50,734 bases of DNA from an uncultured Fibrobacter sp. (lineage in GTDB: Bacteria > Fibrobacterota > Fibrobacteria > Fibrobacterales > Fibrobacteraceae): assembly GCA_946407235.1 (NCBI GenBank), contig CAMJNF010000003.1:1-50734 (forward strand). Reading direction: 5' to 3'. Shown in pieces: positions 24,185 through 32,012 of this stretch. The notes under the pieces are model-generated. The model saw only the letters and a program-made list of their open reading frames with translations. It searched no databases and was not told the origin of the DNA. The first letter of the stretch is position 1, and each line of letters begins with the position of its first letter. A program made the position numbers and the translations under genes.

Positions 24185-26158
24185 ATGCAACTCAAGAATT
24201 TCTATCCCAAAATGAGCATTCTCGGAATCGCAACCGTGATGGCTCTTGCTGCTTGCAGCGATGAAAATCCAAGCGTTCCTCTGGCAAACGACCCGAGTGC
24301 AGGCATCCACGATCCGATTCCGGTTTCCAGCAGCGACATGAATCCGACCTCTAGCGATGCGGCAACCGATCTGACATCTAGCTCCTCCGCAGCGGTTGAC
24401 CCGTCAACGCTCCCGGCAGAAGGCCCCATCACACTCCCGCAGGGTCTCGGTGTTCTCGTGGATGACTTTGAAGACGGCAACCACATGAACAACCTCAGCA
24501 ATTATTGGTACACCTACAACGATAACGACAACAAAGGTGCATCAATAATCACGACACCGCTCAATGACGAAGGCGACATTACTCCAGCTATCGTTAACAA
24601 TGGTTCCACCAAGGCATTGCTTGTCAACTACACACTCGACCGAGGCGAATACGAATATGAACCGTATGTGGGCTGGGGCGTTCAAGTAGACCCAGACAGC
24701 GCCAATGGACGTTTTGGCGGCATCACATATTGGTACAAGGGTGGCGCTCACGAAGTCCATATCGAAATTTCTGATGTCGTTGACTACGACGTGCATCTTG
24801 CAAAGGTTGCTGCTTCTAGAACTTGGAAACAAGCCGTCATCCGCTTCAAGGATTTAGTTCAGGGCGGTTGGGGTACCGAAGTTCCGTTCGATGCCAAGCA
24901 CATAACCGCCATCAGTTTCCAGGCCAAGGGCAACAAGGTCAAGCCAGTTTCAGATTCTCTCTTCATAGACAACATTTATCTGCAAGACACTTCCGAAGTC
25001 GAAAAGGATAAGCCGGATATGGAAATCAAGGATCCGGTCATTCCGAAGGTCGAATTTACCGAAGCTGAAATTACAGTAACGAATCCGTTGCAAGAAAAGG
25101 CCATGAAGTACCTCAACAAGGGCGTCAACTTTACCAACTGGCTCGAAAATGCCGACGGCAAATTCAAGTCTTTTGAATTGGGCGAAAAGGATGTTCAGAT
25201 CCTCGCCGAAAACGGCTTCAAGAGCCTCCGCTTGCCGATTGACCTCGACCTTTACGTCACCAACCGCGATGCATTCATCAAGGGCACCGATACAGAACTC
25301 AAGTTCGATGACGACACATTGTTCATGGTTCTCGATTCCTTCGTAGAATGGACCGCAAAGCACAACATGTCTTTCGTGATTGACTACCACGAATATGACA
25401 ACAGCTATAACGCCACAAGCGCCAATGACACAAACTACATCAAGATGATGGCTGAAACATGGAAGCATGTGGCCGCCCACTATGCCGAAAACACCCGCGA
25501 AGACTTGTTCTTTGAACTCTTGAACGAACCCGATATGTCCAACGGAAAAGTTACCGCCGACCAGTGGACAAAAGCAGCTCAGGCCATGATTGACGCCATC
25601 CGCTCGGTCAACACCAAGCAGACCATCCTCTTTGGTGATGCCAAGTGGTACTCGATTAGCCTGCTCATCAAGCGTACCCCGTTCACCGACAACAATATCA
25701 TTTACGTTATCCATACTTACGAACCGTTCGCCTTCACGCACCAAGGCGGTTCCTGGACGGACTACGCCACCATCCACGATATTCCGTTCCCATACGATCC
25801 GGCAAAGTGGTCTACGGTTTCGGGTGACTTCGGCGTTAACAAGAGCACAAAGCTTGATGTAAAATCGGCCATCAAGAACTACTACACAAAAGGCAGCAAG
25901 GAAGCCATCATGGTCGAAATTCTCAAGGCCAAGAAGTGGGCTGCAACGAACAATGTTCCGGTGATTATCAACGAATTCGGCGCATTGAACCTCCGCTCTA
26001 CCGCAGAATCCCGCATCAACTACCTCACGGCCATGCGCGAAATCTGCGACACGCTTCAGATTCCTTGGACACACTGGGGCTACACCGGCAACTTCTCCGT
26101 GATCGAAAACGGCAAGTTGATCGAAGGCCTCGACAAGGCTCTCGGCGTCGGAAAATAA
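24185..26158 (+). CDS. Lipoprotein cellulase: CBM11-like domain plus GH5 catalytic domain
   Basis: A 657-residue surface lipoprotein (lipobox ALAAC, Cys about 23), Ser/Thr/Pro-rich linker 30-80, a CBM11-like beta-sandwich at about 88-275 (DDFEDGNH, GGITYWYKGG, DSLFIDNIYL), and a GH5 barrel at about 300-645. Catalytic acid/base Glu448 is in FELLNEPD and nucleophile Glu597 in VIINEFG; HTYEPF and WTHWGYTG are further GH5 motifs. CBM11 modules bind beta-glucans, so cellulose or mixed-linkage glucan is the likely substrate. AAGAGGG precedes the ATG. Monocistronic, with a terminator at 26179. Confidence 0.9.
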   Translation: MQLKNFYPKMSILGIATVMALAACSDENPSVPLANDPSAGIHDPIPVSSSDMNPTSSDAATDLTSSSSAAVDPSTLPAEGPITLPQGLGVLVDDFEDGNHMNNLSNYWYTYNDNDNKGASIITTPLNDEGDITPAIVNNGSTKALLVNYTLDRGEYEYEPYVGWGVQVDPDSANGRFGGITYWYKGGAHEVHIEISDVVDYDVHLAKVAASRTWKQAVIRFKDLVQGGWGTEVPFDAKHITAISFQAKGNKVKPVSDSLFIDNIYLQDTSEVEKDKPDMEIKDPVIPKVEFTEAEITVTNPLQEKAMKYLNKGVNFTNWLENADGKFKSFELGEKDVQILAENGFKSLRLPIDLDLYVTNRDAFIKGTDTELKFDDDTLFMVLDSFVEWTAKHNMSFVIDYHEYDNSYNATSANDTNYIKMMAETWKHVAAHYAENTREDLFFELLNEPDMSNGKVTADQWTKAAQAMIDAIRSVNTKQTILFGDAKWYSISLLIKRTPFTDNNIIYVIHTYEPFAFTHQGGSWTDYATIHDIPFPYDPAKWSTVSGDFGVNKSTKLDVKSAIKNYYTKGSKEAIMVEILKAKKWAATNNVPVIINEFGALNLRSTAESRINYLTAMREICDTLQIPWTHWGYTGNFSVIENGKLIEGLDKALGVGK

Positions 26159-26178
26159 GATTTTTCCTTAGAATCCCA

Positions 26179-26208
26179 AAAGCTACGCAGAAATGCGTGG
26201 CTTTTTTT
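26179..26208 (+). terminator. Terminator of the GH5 gene
   Basis: AAAGCTACGCA, loop GAAA, TGCGTGGCTTT (one G-U pair), then a T run. Confidence 0.85.
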
Positions 26209-26210
26209 GT

Positions 26211-26266
26211 AGTGGGAAGTAGGCAGTAGAAAGTTAGAAGTAGACAGTAGGAAGTAGGAAGTTAGA
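26211..26266. repeat. Heptamer array, eight perfect-phase units
   Basis: AGTGGGA, AGTAGGC, AGTAGAA, AGTTAGA, AGTAGAC, AGTAGGA, AGTAGGA, AGTTAGA. It follows the GH5 terminator directly. Confidence 0.92.
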
Positions 26267-26267
26267 A

Positions 26268-26296
26268 TTGAATAGATACAGTTAACACAGACATAT
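26268..26296 (+). promoter_or_regulatory. Promoter of the small orphan transcription unit
   Basis: TTGAAT (26268-26273), 17-base spacer, ACATAT (26291-26296). The -35 box lies at the edge of the heptamer array. Confidence 0.45.
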
Positions 26297-26303
26297 ATAG
26301 AAA

Positions 26304-26411
26304 TTCAGTTTTAAAGGACTCAACACAATGGGGATATTACGTATTTTTATTTATGTAAAAAATCCTCATCTCCTCCAAATAAAAGCCGCATGAGCAATCA
26401 TGCGGTTTTTT
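26304..26411 (+). ncRNA. Candidate small RNA or leader transcript
   Basis: From the predicted start (about 26304) to a perfect terminator hairpin, CCGCATGA-GCAA-TCATGCGG plus T run (26386-26411), gives about 107 bases. The next gene has its own -10 box past the terminator, so this looks like a separate small transcript. It also contains a 21-codon ORF. Confidence 0.45.
26328..26393 (+). CDS. Possible 21-residue peptide ending inside the terminator hairpin
   Basis: ATG 26328 has AAAGGA ten bases upstream. The peptide begins MGILRIFIYV and ends LLQIKAA, and its TGA lies in the 5' arm of the terminator hairpin. A ribosome reaching the stop would cover that arm, as in leader-peptide systems. Too short for a homology judgement. 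Confidence 0.3.
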   Translation: MGILRIFIYVKNPHLLQIKAA

Positions 26412-26428
26412 ATTGGCTTTCCATTTTC

Positions 26429-26434
26429 TAAATT
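26429..26434 (+). promoter_or_regulatory. -10 box of the large peptidase gene, leaderless type
   Basis: TAAATT, 6 bases, then ATG 26441; no Shine-Dalgarno. Confidence 0.55.
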
Positions 26435-26440
26435 ACGATT

Positions 26441-29400
26441 ATGAAGTTTAAGATTAAAGCTCTTTTTGCAGTTTGTTCAGCATTATTTTTGGCAGGGACA
26501 GCAAACGCTGTTGGTTTTTACGGGAATCAAAGCGATATCAAATGGAAGACCGCAGGCACGGAACATTTCCAATTCATTTATCCGATGGAATATTCTACGC
26601 ACGCGGCAAAAGTTTCCACTTATGCAGAAGCCGTTTACGATTCAGTCACAAGCCGCTACCACAAAGCTCTCCCCGGTCGCGTGAGCGCCGTCCTGAATAA
26701 CGCCCTTTATAGTAACGGAAGCGCCATCCCGAGCGAAAACGCAGTCAACCTCTGGCTTACCAACTGGGACTTCAAAATTCGTAGCAGCCACGGCTGGATT
26801 GCCGATGTCATCACGCACGAATTCAGCCATCTTGTAAGCATTGAAAGCGGTAGCAAGATTTTCAACAATCTCTACGGATTCCAATTCAGCTATTCAGATT
26901 ATTACAACGAACGCACACGAACAGACTTCGTTTCCATGATTCCATTTACATTGCAGCCGCTTTGGTTTGCAGAAGGAACCGCGCAATACGAATCATCACG
27001 CATGGGTTTTGACGCCTGGGACACGCACCGCGACATGCTCCTCCGTACAGCAGCATTGAACGACAGCCTCATGACACTCCCCTACATGCACGATTTCTCG
27101 GGGAATTCGCTTTTAGCGGAGCTAGGTCCTTATACTCAAGGTTTTTCTCTTGTTCTTTACATCGTAAAGCATTACGGTGACGAAGCCATTCCCAATATAT
27201 GGAAAGAACTCGGACGCCCATACCGCGCAACGCTCAACGGCGCTATCAAAAAAGTTTTGGGAATCAGCGAAACAGAACTTTACGCCGCCTGGAAAAAAGA
27301 AATTACAGAAAAATACAAGGCCCAAAAAGATTCTCTCGGCACGTTAGTCGAAGGCATCAAAATCACGAAGGACGCATTCTGGCAAGACTTCCCTGTTGTA
27401 AGCGGCAAGAACCTTTACGGCATTTCGAACTTTGGAGGGCCATGGTTTGACGGCAGCGTGTTCAAGATACCGCTTGAGGATACATTAAAACAGAATTCGG
27501 AATTAGGAAGTAGGAATGAGGAAATAAAGAACAAAGCAACGAATTCTGCGAAAGTCGCGGATTCCAGCAAAACCGATTCCACAAAGGTTGAAGTTGGTGA
27601 TATCGAGGTTGAAGGCGCCGATAGCACCCTTATCAACATCGGTGATTTTGCAAAGTCTGGATTCAAAGCAAAAAAGCCCTGGTTCGACAAGGGCATCGAT
27701 GTTTATGAAGACAGCACATTCGGCCCAATCCTCACTTACATCAGTTACCAGAATCGCGACAAGAATGGTCACGCGCACTTTGACGTTGCCGTGAGCGACA
27801 CGAACAAGAATGAAGTTTCCGTCACAAAACTCGCAGACGCCGTTTATCCGTCTTTCAATAGGCAAGGTACAGAAATTGTATTTGCTCGACGCGAGCCGTT
27901 CAGCACTCGATTTGTCTTGAGCAAAGTTCCGTTCAAAAGCGACTTGAAAAATCTTTCTGCAGAAGAACCCATCGACATTTTCAAGCCAGATTCTTCGCTC
28001 CTCTACTACAATATTTACGCCCCCAAATTCAGCCCAGATGGCAAGCGCATTGCGTTCAGCTTCTTTGACGATGTACATCGCGGCATTGCTGTAATCGACA
28101 CAAATGGAGCCAATTTCAAAATCGTGAGTACCACAGGTTACGACGAACGCGATGTCAACTGGATCGACAACGACAAAATTATTTTCGCAAGCAACAGAAA
28201 CAACATTTTCAACTTGATTGAAAAAAGCTTAAGCACAGGTAAAGAACGAGCATTGACAAACGTCGTCGGTGGAGCATTTACGCCGACTCTCGCGGGCGAT
28301 ACCATTTTCTTTACGCAGTACGACAAGGATGGCTTCTCACTGTACAAGTTGCCCTACGTTAAAGAAGCGGAACCCATTTTCCGCGACAGCGTTGTCATTT
28401 CGACTCGCGATAGCGTTTTGCAAATTGCAGATACAGTTCAGGTAGCATGTTCCGACACGGCAAACTTCACAGACACAACAAAACTTGCGGCTGCAACAAG
28501 TGCACCAGATTCCGCAAGTTGCACCGTGCCCAAAATCGTTTGGCTCAAAGACGTAAAACAAGTCGAACACCGTGACACCATCAAAGTAGCCGTTATCGAT
28601 ACCACCCAACATGAAATCCAGTTGCACGGAACGCTCCCGCAAAAGATTCACAAGGAATTGGAACTCGTTGACCGCGAATTTGCAGGTACCGAACGCAACT
28701 ACAAGCCCATCCCCAATGTTCCGCTATTCGTCCCCATCTTGAGCTTTAGCGAAAACGCCCCAGCATTATCCGTCTTTGGCGATGGCGAAGTCAAAGCAAA
28801 GCTAGGGCTTGCAGTCGTTATCAGCGATGCACTCAAGAAAAACACTGTGCAATTAGGATTGTTACTCGAACTCGGCAAAGGAATCGACTACATCAACGGT
28901 GACGGTCTCAACCCCAAACAAGAAAAAGAGTTCTTTATCGCATGGGATAACCGTAGCACACCAATCGACCTTGGACTTTCGTACAGCTACGCGAACTACA
29001 CAAACCAAGATACCATTCGTGTCGAAGATGTGGGAGCAAACGGGGGCGACAGCTTAAGAACAAGCAAATACGCATTCGCAACGCAAGCCATTACAGGAAC
29101 CGCAGGCTATAGCATTTTCAAGAGCATCGATACATTGCAGGCCGCCATCAGTTACGATTGGTCCACAGTAAACTTCTATAAGGACGCTATCGAATGGACA
29201 TACAACAAGCGCTTTAGCGCCACAGTCGGATTCGGGCTTTACGGAGACCATGAAGGCGAAGATGGTTCTGGAATTTCTGGCCAAGGGAACGGTCTCTTCG
29301 TTTATTACCAATATGCCAATAGCGACCTCAGCAAACCGGGAACACTTTACGTCACCGAAAACGGTCGAATCGAAACGCACTACAGGAACTTCGCCCTCCA

Positions 29401-29998
29401 TCAATTCGGCATCAATCTTTACGGTAGTTTGCAAACCCCACTTCTTGGCGCAAGACTTGCCGCAGGCGGAAAGATAACAGGCTTTATCCATTGGGAAACC
29501 GATGACGTCACCGACACGCTGGATTCGTACTTCTATACGCCAGTATTCCTTGAAGGTTACCCGTACCTCCGCAGCAACGAAGACTACACCCTCGCGGGCA
29601 CAAAGACCGCCATGGCAGAGCTCCATTACCTTTACCCCATTTACGATGATTGGCGTCATGACCTTTGGATTTTCTCGACCCGCAGTCTGTACGTTGATTT
29701 ATTCGCGCAAATCGGTGCTGCATGGACAGGCAAGTGGTTTACAGACAAATTTACAGACCACAATTTTTGGGATCGTTCTGTGGGCTTAAGTTTCCGCATG
29801 AGCAATAAAGTTTGGGACAACATTCCACTTGACATTACGCTCTCGTTCGCTCGTGGATTGAGCCGCATTGGCGAAGACTCGAATTTGAAGGGTGGAACGA
29901 AATTGGATCCGGTTCACCTGACATTCTTGCCCAAGAGCCTACGCCCAACGAGAATCAAGTTTTCCATTGGGATGGGGTTCTTGAATAGCTGGCAATAA
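26441..29998 (+). CDS. Secreted peptidase, beta-propeller-like and probable barrel fusion
   Basis: A 1185-residue exported protein. Signal peptide about 1-23 (cut after ANA). Residues 30-300 form a gluzincin-like peptidase domain: His126-Glu-Phe-Ser-His130 with a third ligand candidate Glu178 in WFAEGTAQYE. About 320-700 contains PD40/TolB-like propeller repeats (YPSFNRQGTEIVFARR, PKFSPDGKRIAFSF, FTPTLAGDTIFF). From about 750 on, alternating aromatic strands (GLSYSYANYT, AAISYDWSTVNFY, GGKITGFIHW) to the end suggest an outer-membrane barrel. A heptamer array encodes QNSELGSRNEE in a linker near 355. Role unknown; perhaps surface proteolysis. Confidence 0.7.
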   Translation: MKFKIKALFAVCSALFLAGTANAVGFYGNQSDIKWKTAGTEHFQFIYPMEYSTHAAKVSTYAEAVYDSVTSRYHKALPGRVSAVLNNALYSNGSAIPSENAVNLWLTNWDFKIRSSHGWIADVITHEFSHLVSIESGSKIFNNLYGFQFSYSDYYNERTRTDFVSMIPFTLQPLWFAEGTAQYESSRMGFDAWDTHRDMLLRTAALNDSLMTLPYMHDFSGNSLLAELGPYTQGFSLVLYIVKHYGDEAIPNIWKELGRPYRATLNGAIKKVLGISETELYAAWKKEITEKYKAQKDSLGTLVEGIKITKDAFWQDFPVVSGKNLYGISNFGGPWFDGSVFKIPLEDTLKQNSELGSRNEEIKNKATNSAKVADSSKTDSTKVEVGDIEVEGADSTLINIGDFAKSGFKAKKPWFDKGIDVYEDSTFGPILTYISYQNRDKNGHAHFDVAVSDTNKNEVSVTKLADAVYPSFNRQGTEIVFARREPFSTRFVLSKVPFKSDLKNLSAEEPIDIFKPDSSLLYYNIYAPKFSPDGKRIAFSFFDDVHRGIAVIDTNGANFKIVSTTGYDERDVNWIDNDKIIFASNRNNIFNLIEKSLSTGKERALTNVVGGAFTPTLAGDTIFFTQYDKDGFSLYKLPYVKEAEPIFRDSVVISTRDSVLQIADTVQVACSDTANFTDTTKLAAATSAPDSASCTVPKIVWLKDVKQVEHRDTIKVAVIDTTQHEIQLHGTLPQKIHKELELVDREFAGTERNYKPIPNVPLFVPILSFSENAPALSVFGDGEVKAKLGLAVVISDALKKNTVQLGLLLELGKGIDYINGDGLNPKQEKEFFIAWDNRSTPIDLGLSYSYANYTNQDTIRVEDVGANGGDSLRTSKYAFATQAITGTAGYSIFKSIDTLQAAISYDWSTVNFYKDAIEWTYNKRFSATVGFGLYGDHEGEDGSGISGQGNGLFVYYQYANSDLSKPGTLYVTENGRIETHYRNFALHQFGINLYGSLQTPLLGARLAAGGKITGFIHWETDDVTDTLDSYFYTPVFLEGYPYLRSNEDYTLAGTKTAMAELHYLYPIYDDWRHDLWIFSTRSLYVDLFAQIGAAWTGKWFTDKFTDHNFWDRSVGLSFRMSNKVWDNIPLDITLSFARGLSRIGEDSNLKGGTKLDPVHLTFLPKSLRPTRIKFSIGMGFLNSWQ
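27494..27521. repeat. Heptamer array inside the large peptidase gene
   Basis: AATTCGG, AATTAGG, AAGTAGG, AATGAGG, read in frame as NSELGSRNEE in a low-complexity linker. Confidence 0.85.
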
Positions 29999-30004
29999 AA
30001 AAGT

Positions 30005-30026
30005 GGCGGCTGAGGCCGCCGTTTTT
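30005..30026. terminator. Bidirectional terminator
   Basis: GGCGGC-TGAG-GCCGCC with T run on the plus side and A-rich flank on the other; shared by the convergent genes ending at 29998 and 30025. Confidence 0.8.
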
Positions 30027-30468
30027 AGTAGTTGAAGCTTTTGGTATTTTTTTCGCCAGGGAGAAGTTGGCCAGGGCTTGTGCGCTCTGCATTTCGTCCC
30101 TTAAAATTCGGATTCAGTTTTTTAATATCGCGAGCTTTCACTTCGGCCTGAACATCGAGCAAGTGGCGTTCCCATTCTTGAATGGCTCCATCAAGTTCTT
30201 GACGCGCATTCAGCATCAGTTCCTTCAACTGCATGAGTTCAAGCATGCGTTCACGTTTCATCACCCAAAGTTCTTCTTCCTCTGGCATGCGCTCGATATT
30301 GAACAGCAGGTTCAAATACTTTTCTTCGGCCTCGCGATAAGCCTTGTATGTATCTGCATAAACGAGATTGCGGTCATCGGCCATGGTCTGCTGCGATGAT
30401 ACGTGAGTCGCGCAACCGATGAAGTTCACCGCGACAGGAAGAAGGAAAAGAGGAATTGACAAACGCAT
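30025..30468 (-). CDS. Small coiled-coil lipoprotein
   Basis: A 147-residue protein. ATG 30468 gives a lipoprotein signal with lipobox FIGC (Cys about 19). The middle (about 40-115) is a long charged helix, rich in Glu, Lys, Leu and Met, likely a coiled coil. The C-terminus is basic and unstructured. Family not recognised. TACTTT lies 6 bases before the ATG with no Shine-Dalgarno. Confidence 0.65.
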   Translation of the reverse strand: MRLSIPLFLLPVAVNFIGCATHVSSQQTMADDRNLVYADTYKAYREAEEKYLNLLFNIERMPEEEELWVMKRERMLELMQLKELMLNARQELDGAIQEWERHLLDVQAEVKARDIKKLNPNFKGRNAERTSPGQLLPGEKNTKSFNY

Positions 30469-30474
30469 GGAATT

Positions 30475-30480
30475 AAAGTA
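30475..30480 (-). promoter_or_regulatory. -10 box, leaderless type
   Basis: TACTTT on the minus strand, 6 bases before ATG 30468. Confidence 0.45.
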
Positions 30481-30490
30481 CAAAATGTTT

Positions 30491-30586
30491 AATTCGGAAT
30501 TAGGAAGTAGGAATTAGGAAACGTTTAATTTGGCGGCATCGCCGCGATTATTTTCTCTCCGAACTCCGAATTCCGCATTCCTAATT
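30491..30586. repeat. Inverted pair of heptamer arrays around a hairpin
   Basis: 30491-30518 reads AATTCGG, AATTAGG, AAGTAGG, AATTAGG. 30557-30586 carries the reverse orientation (CTCCGAA, CTCCGAA, TTCCGCA, TTCCTAA). Between them is GCGGC-ATC-GCCGC (30533-30545). A transcript across this would fold into a long imperfect stem. Confidence 0.8.
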
Positions 30587-30589
30587 ATT

Positions 30590-31507
30590 CTATTCGGCGA
30601 CTTCGCGCTTGGTGTTATAAAGTCTCTCGTACGAGATGTGGCTCGTGAACGTGACGGAGTCCTTTGTTTCGGGATGGATCATCGTATGCGTTCCGACCTT
30701 GACTTCACGTTCCTGGCACGGAAGACCCGTTTCCGGTTCAATCATGACTTCGAATTCGGTTCGGTATTCGCCCTTGAGACCTGCTGTATAAGTCTTAAAC
30801 TTTTCCGGAACAATCTTGCTACCCACATGCTGTTCCCAAATGAAATACGGGAAGCTTTCAGTCTCTTGCAAGTAGACTACGTAATCTAGGCACTTGCGGT
30901 GGTCGCGATTCTGGAAACCCTTTGTCACCACGGAATCCACCTTGATAAGCGCAAAGTTCAGACGCCCCTGTTGCTTGAGAAGTTCGGTGATATTGCCCTT
31001 GACCGGCACCACGCCCTTGAGCAAATGGTCCATTTCCCAACGGTGCTTTTCGAGGCGTTTGAGATGCGGTTTGAATTCTGGATTCAAAAGTTGGTCACGC
31101 CAGCGGCTCGGCATCGGAATATGAGCGAGCAAAGTATCGTAACCATCATCAATCCCTGTGAGATTCGTCACATTTCTATCGACGGCAGAAAGGTTCACTT
31201 CCTTGATGCGCCACGCAAGTTCCGTCGGCATAAAATTCTTGAGGTATCCGCGAGACTTGTCTATGACATAGTTACGCTTAACAATCGTCGTATCGCCTTT
31301 CGAAGAATAATTCAAGTCGGCATACGTCGCCGTAATCGTCCCCATCTTTTCTTCGCCCTTCAAGTCAAGCGTCGCATAATAGCTTTCGGTGTACAATTCA
31401 AGCGTGACAGGAGCGTTTAATTTATAGTCAACAGATACTTCGGATTCACTGCAAGCGGTAAGCATTGCAGCGACAAACATTCCACTCAAGAATTTTATTT
31501 TATTCAT
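30590..31507 (-). CDS. Lipoprotein of unknown function
   Basis: A 305-residue lipoprotein (lipobox LTAC, Cys about 18). Start at 31507, although its Shine-Dalgarno is weak. The body is mixed, with many beta-type segments, e.g. APVTLELYTESYYATLDL, and a short LLKQQGRLNFALIKVDSVVTK region. No family recognised. It follows another lipoprotein gene after 12 bases, so both are probably one transcript. Confidence 0.6.
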   Translation of the reverse strand: MNKIKFLSGMFVAAMLTACSESEVSVDYKLNAPVTLELYTESYYATLDLKGEEKMGTITATYADLNYSSKGDTTIVKRNYVIDKSRGYLKNFMPTELAWRIKEVNLSAVDRNVTNLTGIDDGYDTLLAHIPMPSRWRDQLLNPEFKPHLKRLEKHRWEMDHLLKGVVPVKGNITELLKQQGRLNFALIKVDSVVTKGFQNRDHRKCLDYVVYLQETESFPYFIWEQHVGSKIVPEKFKTYTAGLKGEYRTEFEVMIEPETGLPCQEREVKVGTHTMIHPETKDSVTFTSHISYERLYNTKREVAE

Positions 31508-31519
31508 TAAATTAACCAA

Positions 31520-31963
31520 TTATTGATTGACAATCGTTAACTGTTTTGAAGCAATCAAGCCTCTCTCGGAAGAAATTTCAAGAACAACTGTTCCGGGAGC
31601 CTTGAGCTTTGTCATTTCGCGGGCAGTCGCATAACCGCCTCGGCGTGAGCGAGCCTCAAGAGTAAAAGCTTCCATTTTATTGGAAACATGGAAATCGCGT
31701 TCCCAAAGTTGGGTGCCCTTGTTAGCAAGAGTTCCCTCGTAGAACGCAAATTTCAGGGTATTAAAGTCAAAGCCCGTTCCATAGCGCAACTGGATGATGA
31801 GTTCATCAGCCATCCTAAAGACGCTACCTGTATCAGCGACATACCCCACAGCCGGATTCCATTCACGGCCGCAAGCGATAACCGGTTCAGACTTTGAACA
31901 GCCTGCAAACATTGCCCCCAAAGCAAGAGCTGCAAGCATCATGACTTTTTGTTTTTTCATCAT
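31520..31963 (-). CDS. Small lipoprotein of unknown function
   Basis: A 147-residue lipoprotein (lipobox FAGC). The mature part begins SKSEPVIACGREWNP and is strand-rich (LIIQLRYG, TLKFAFYEG, GTVVLEISSE), suggesting one Ig-like or C2-like sandwich. AGAGGGAT precedes the ATG. First gene of a two-gene lipoprotein operon; the pair may form one envelope complex (inference). Confidence 0.6.
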   Translation of the reverse strand: MMKKQKVMMLAALALGAMFAGCSKSEPVIACGREWNPAVGYVADTGSVFRMADELIIQLRYGTGFDFNTLKFAFYEGTLANKGTQLWERDFHVSNKMEAFTLEARSRRGGYATAREMTKLKAPGTVVLEISSERGLIASKQLTIVNQ

Positions 31964-32012
31964 TGGATCCCTCTCTTTTTACCCAACAGCCTATTTCCAA
32001 AATAGCAAAAAA

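Noticed and set aside
24950-26074. 374-codon minus-strand frame opposite the GH5 domain
   Set aside because: Antisense shadow of a gene with verified catalytic motifs.
26211-26266. Heptamer array considered as a CRISPR or telomere-like element
   Set aside because: Units are 7 bp and contiguous with no spacers, and many such arrays are internal to the sequence.
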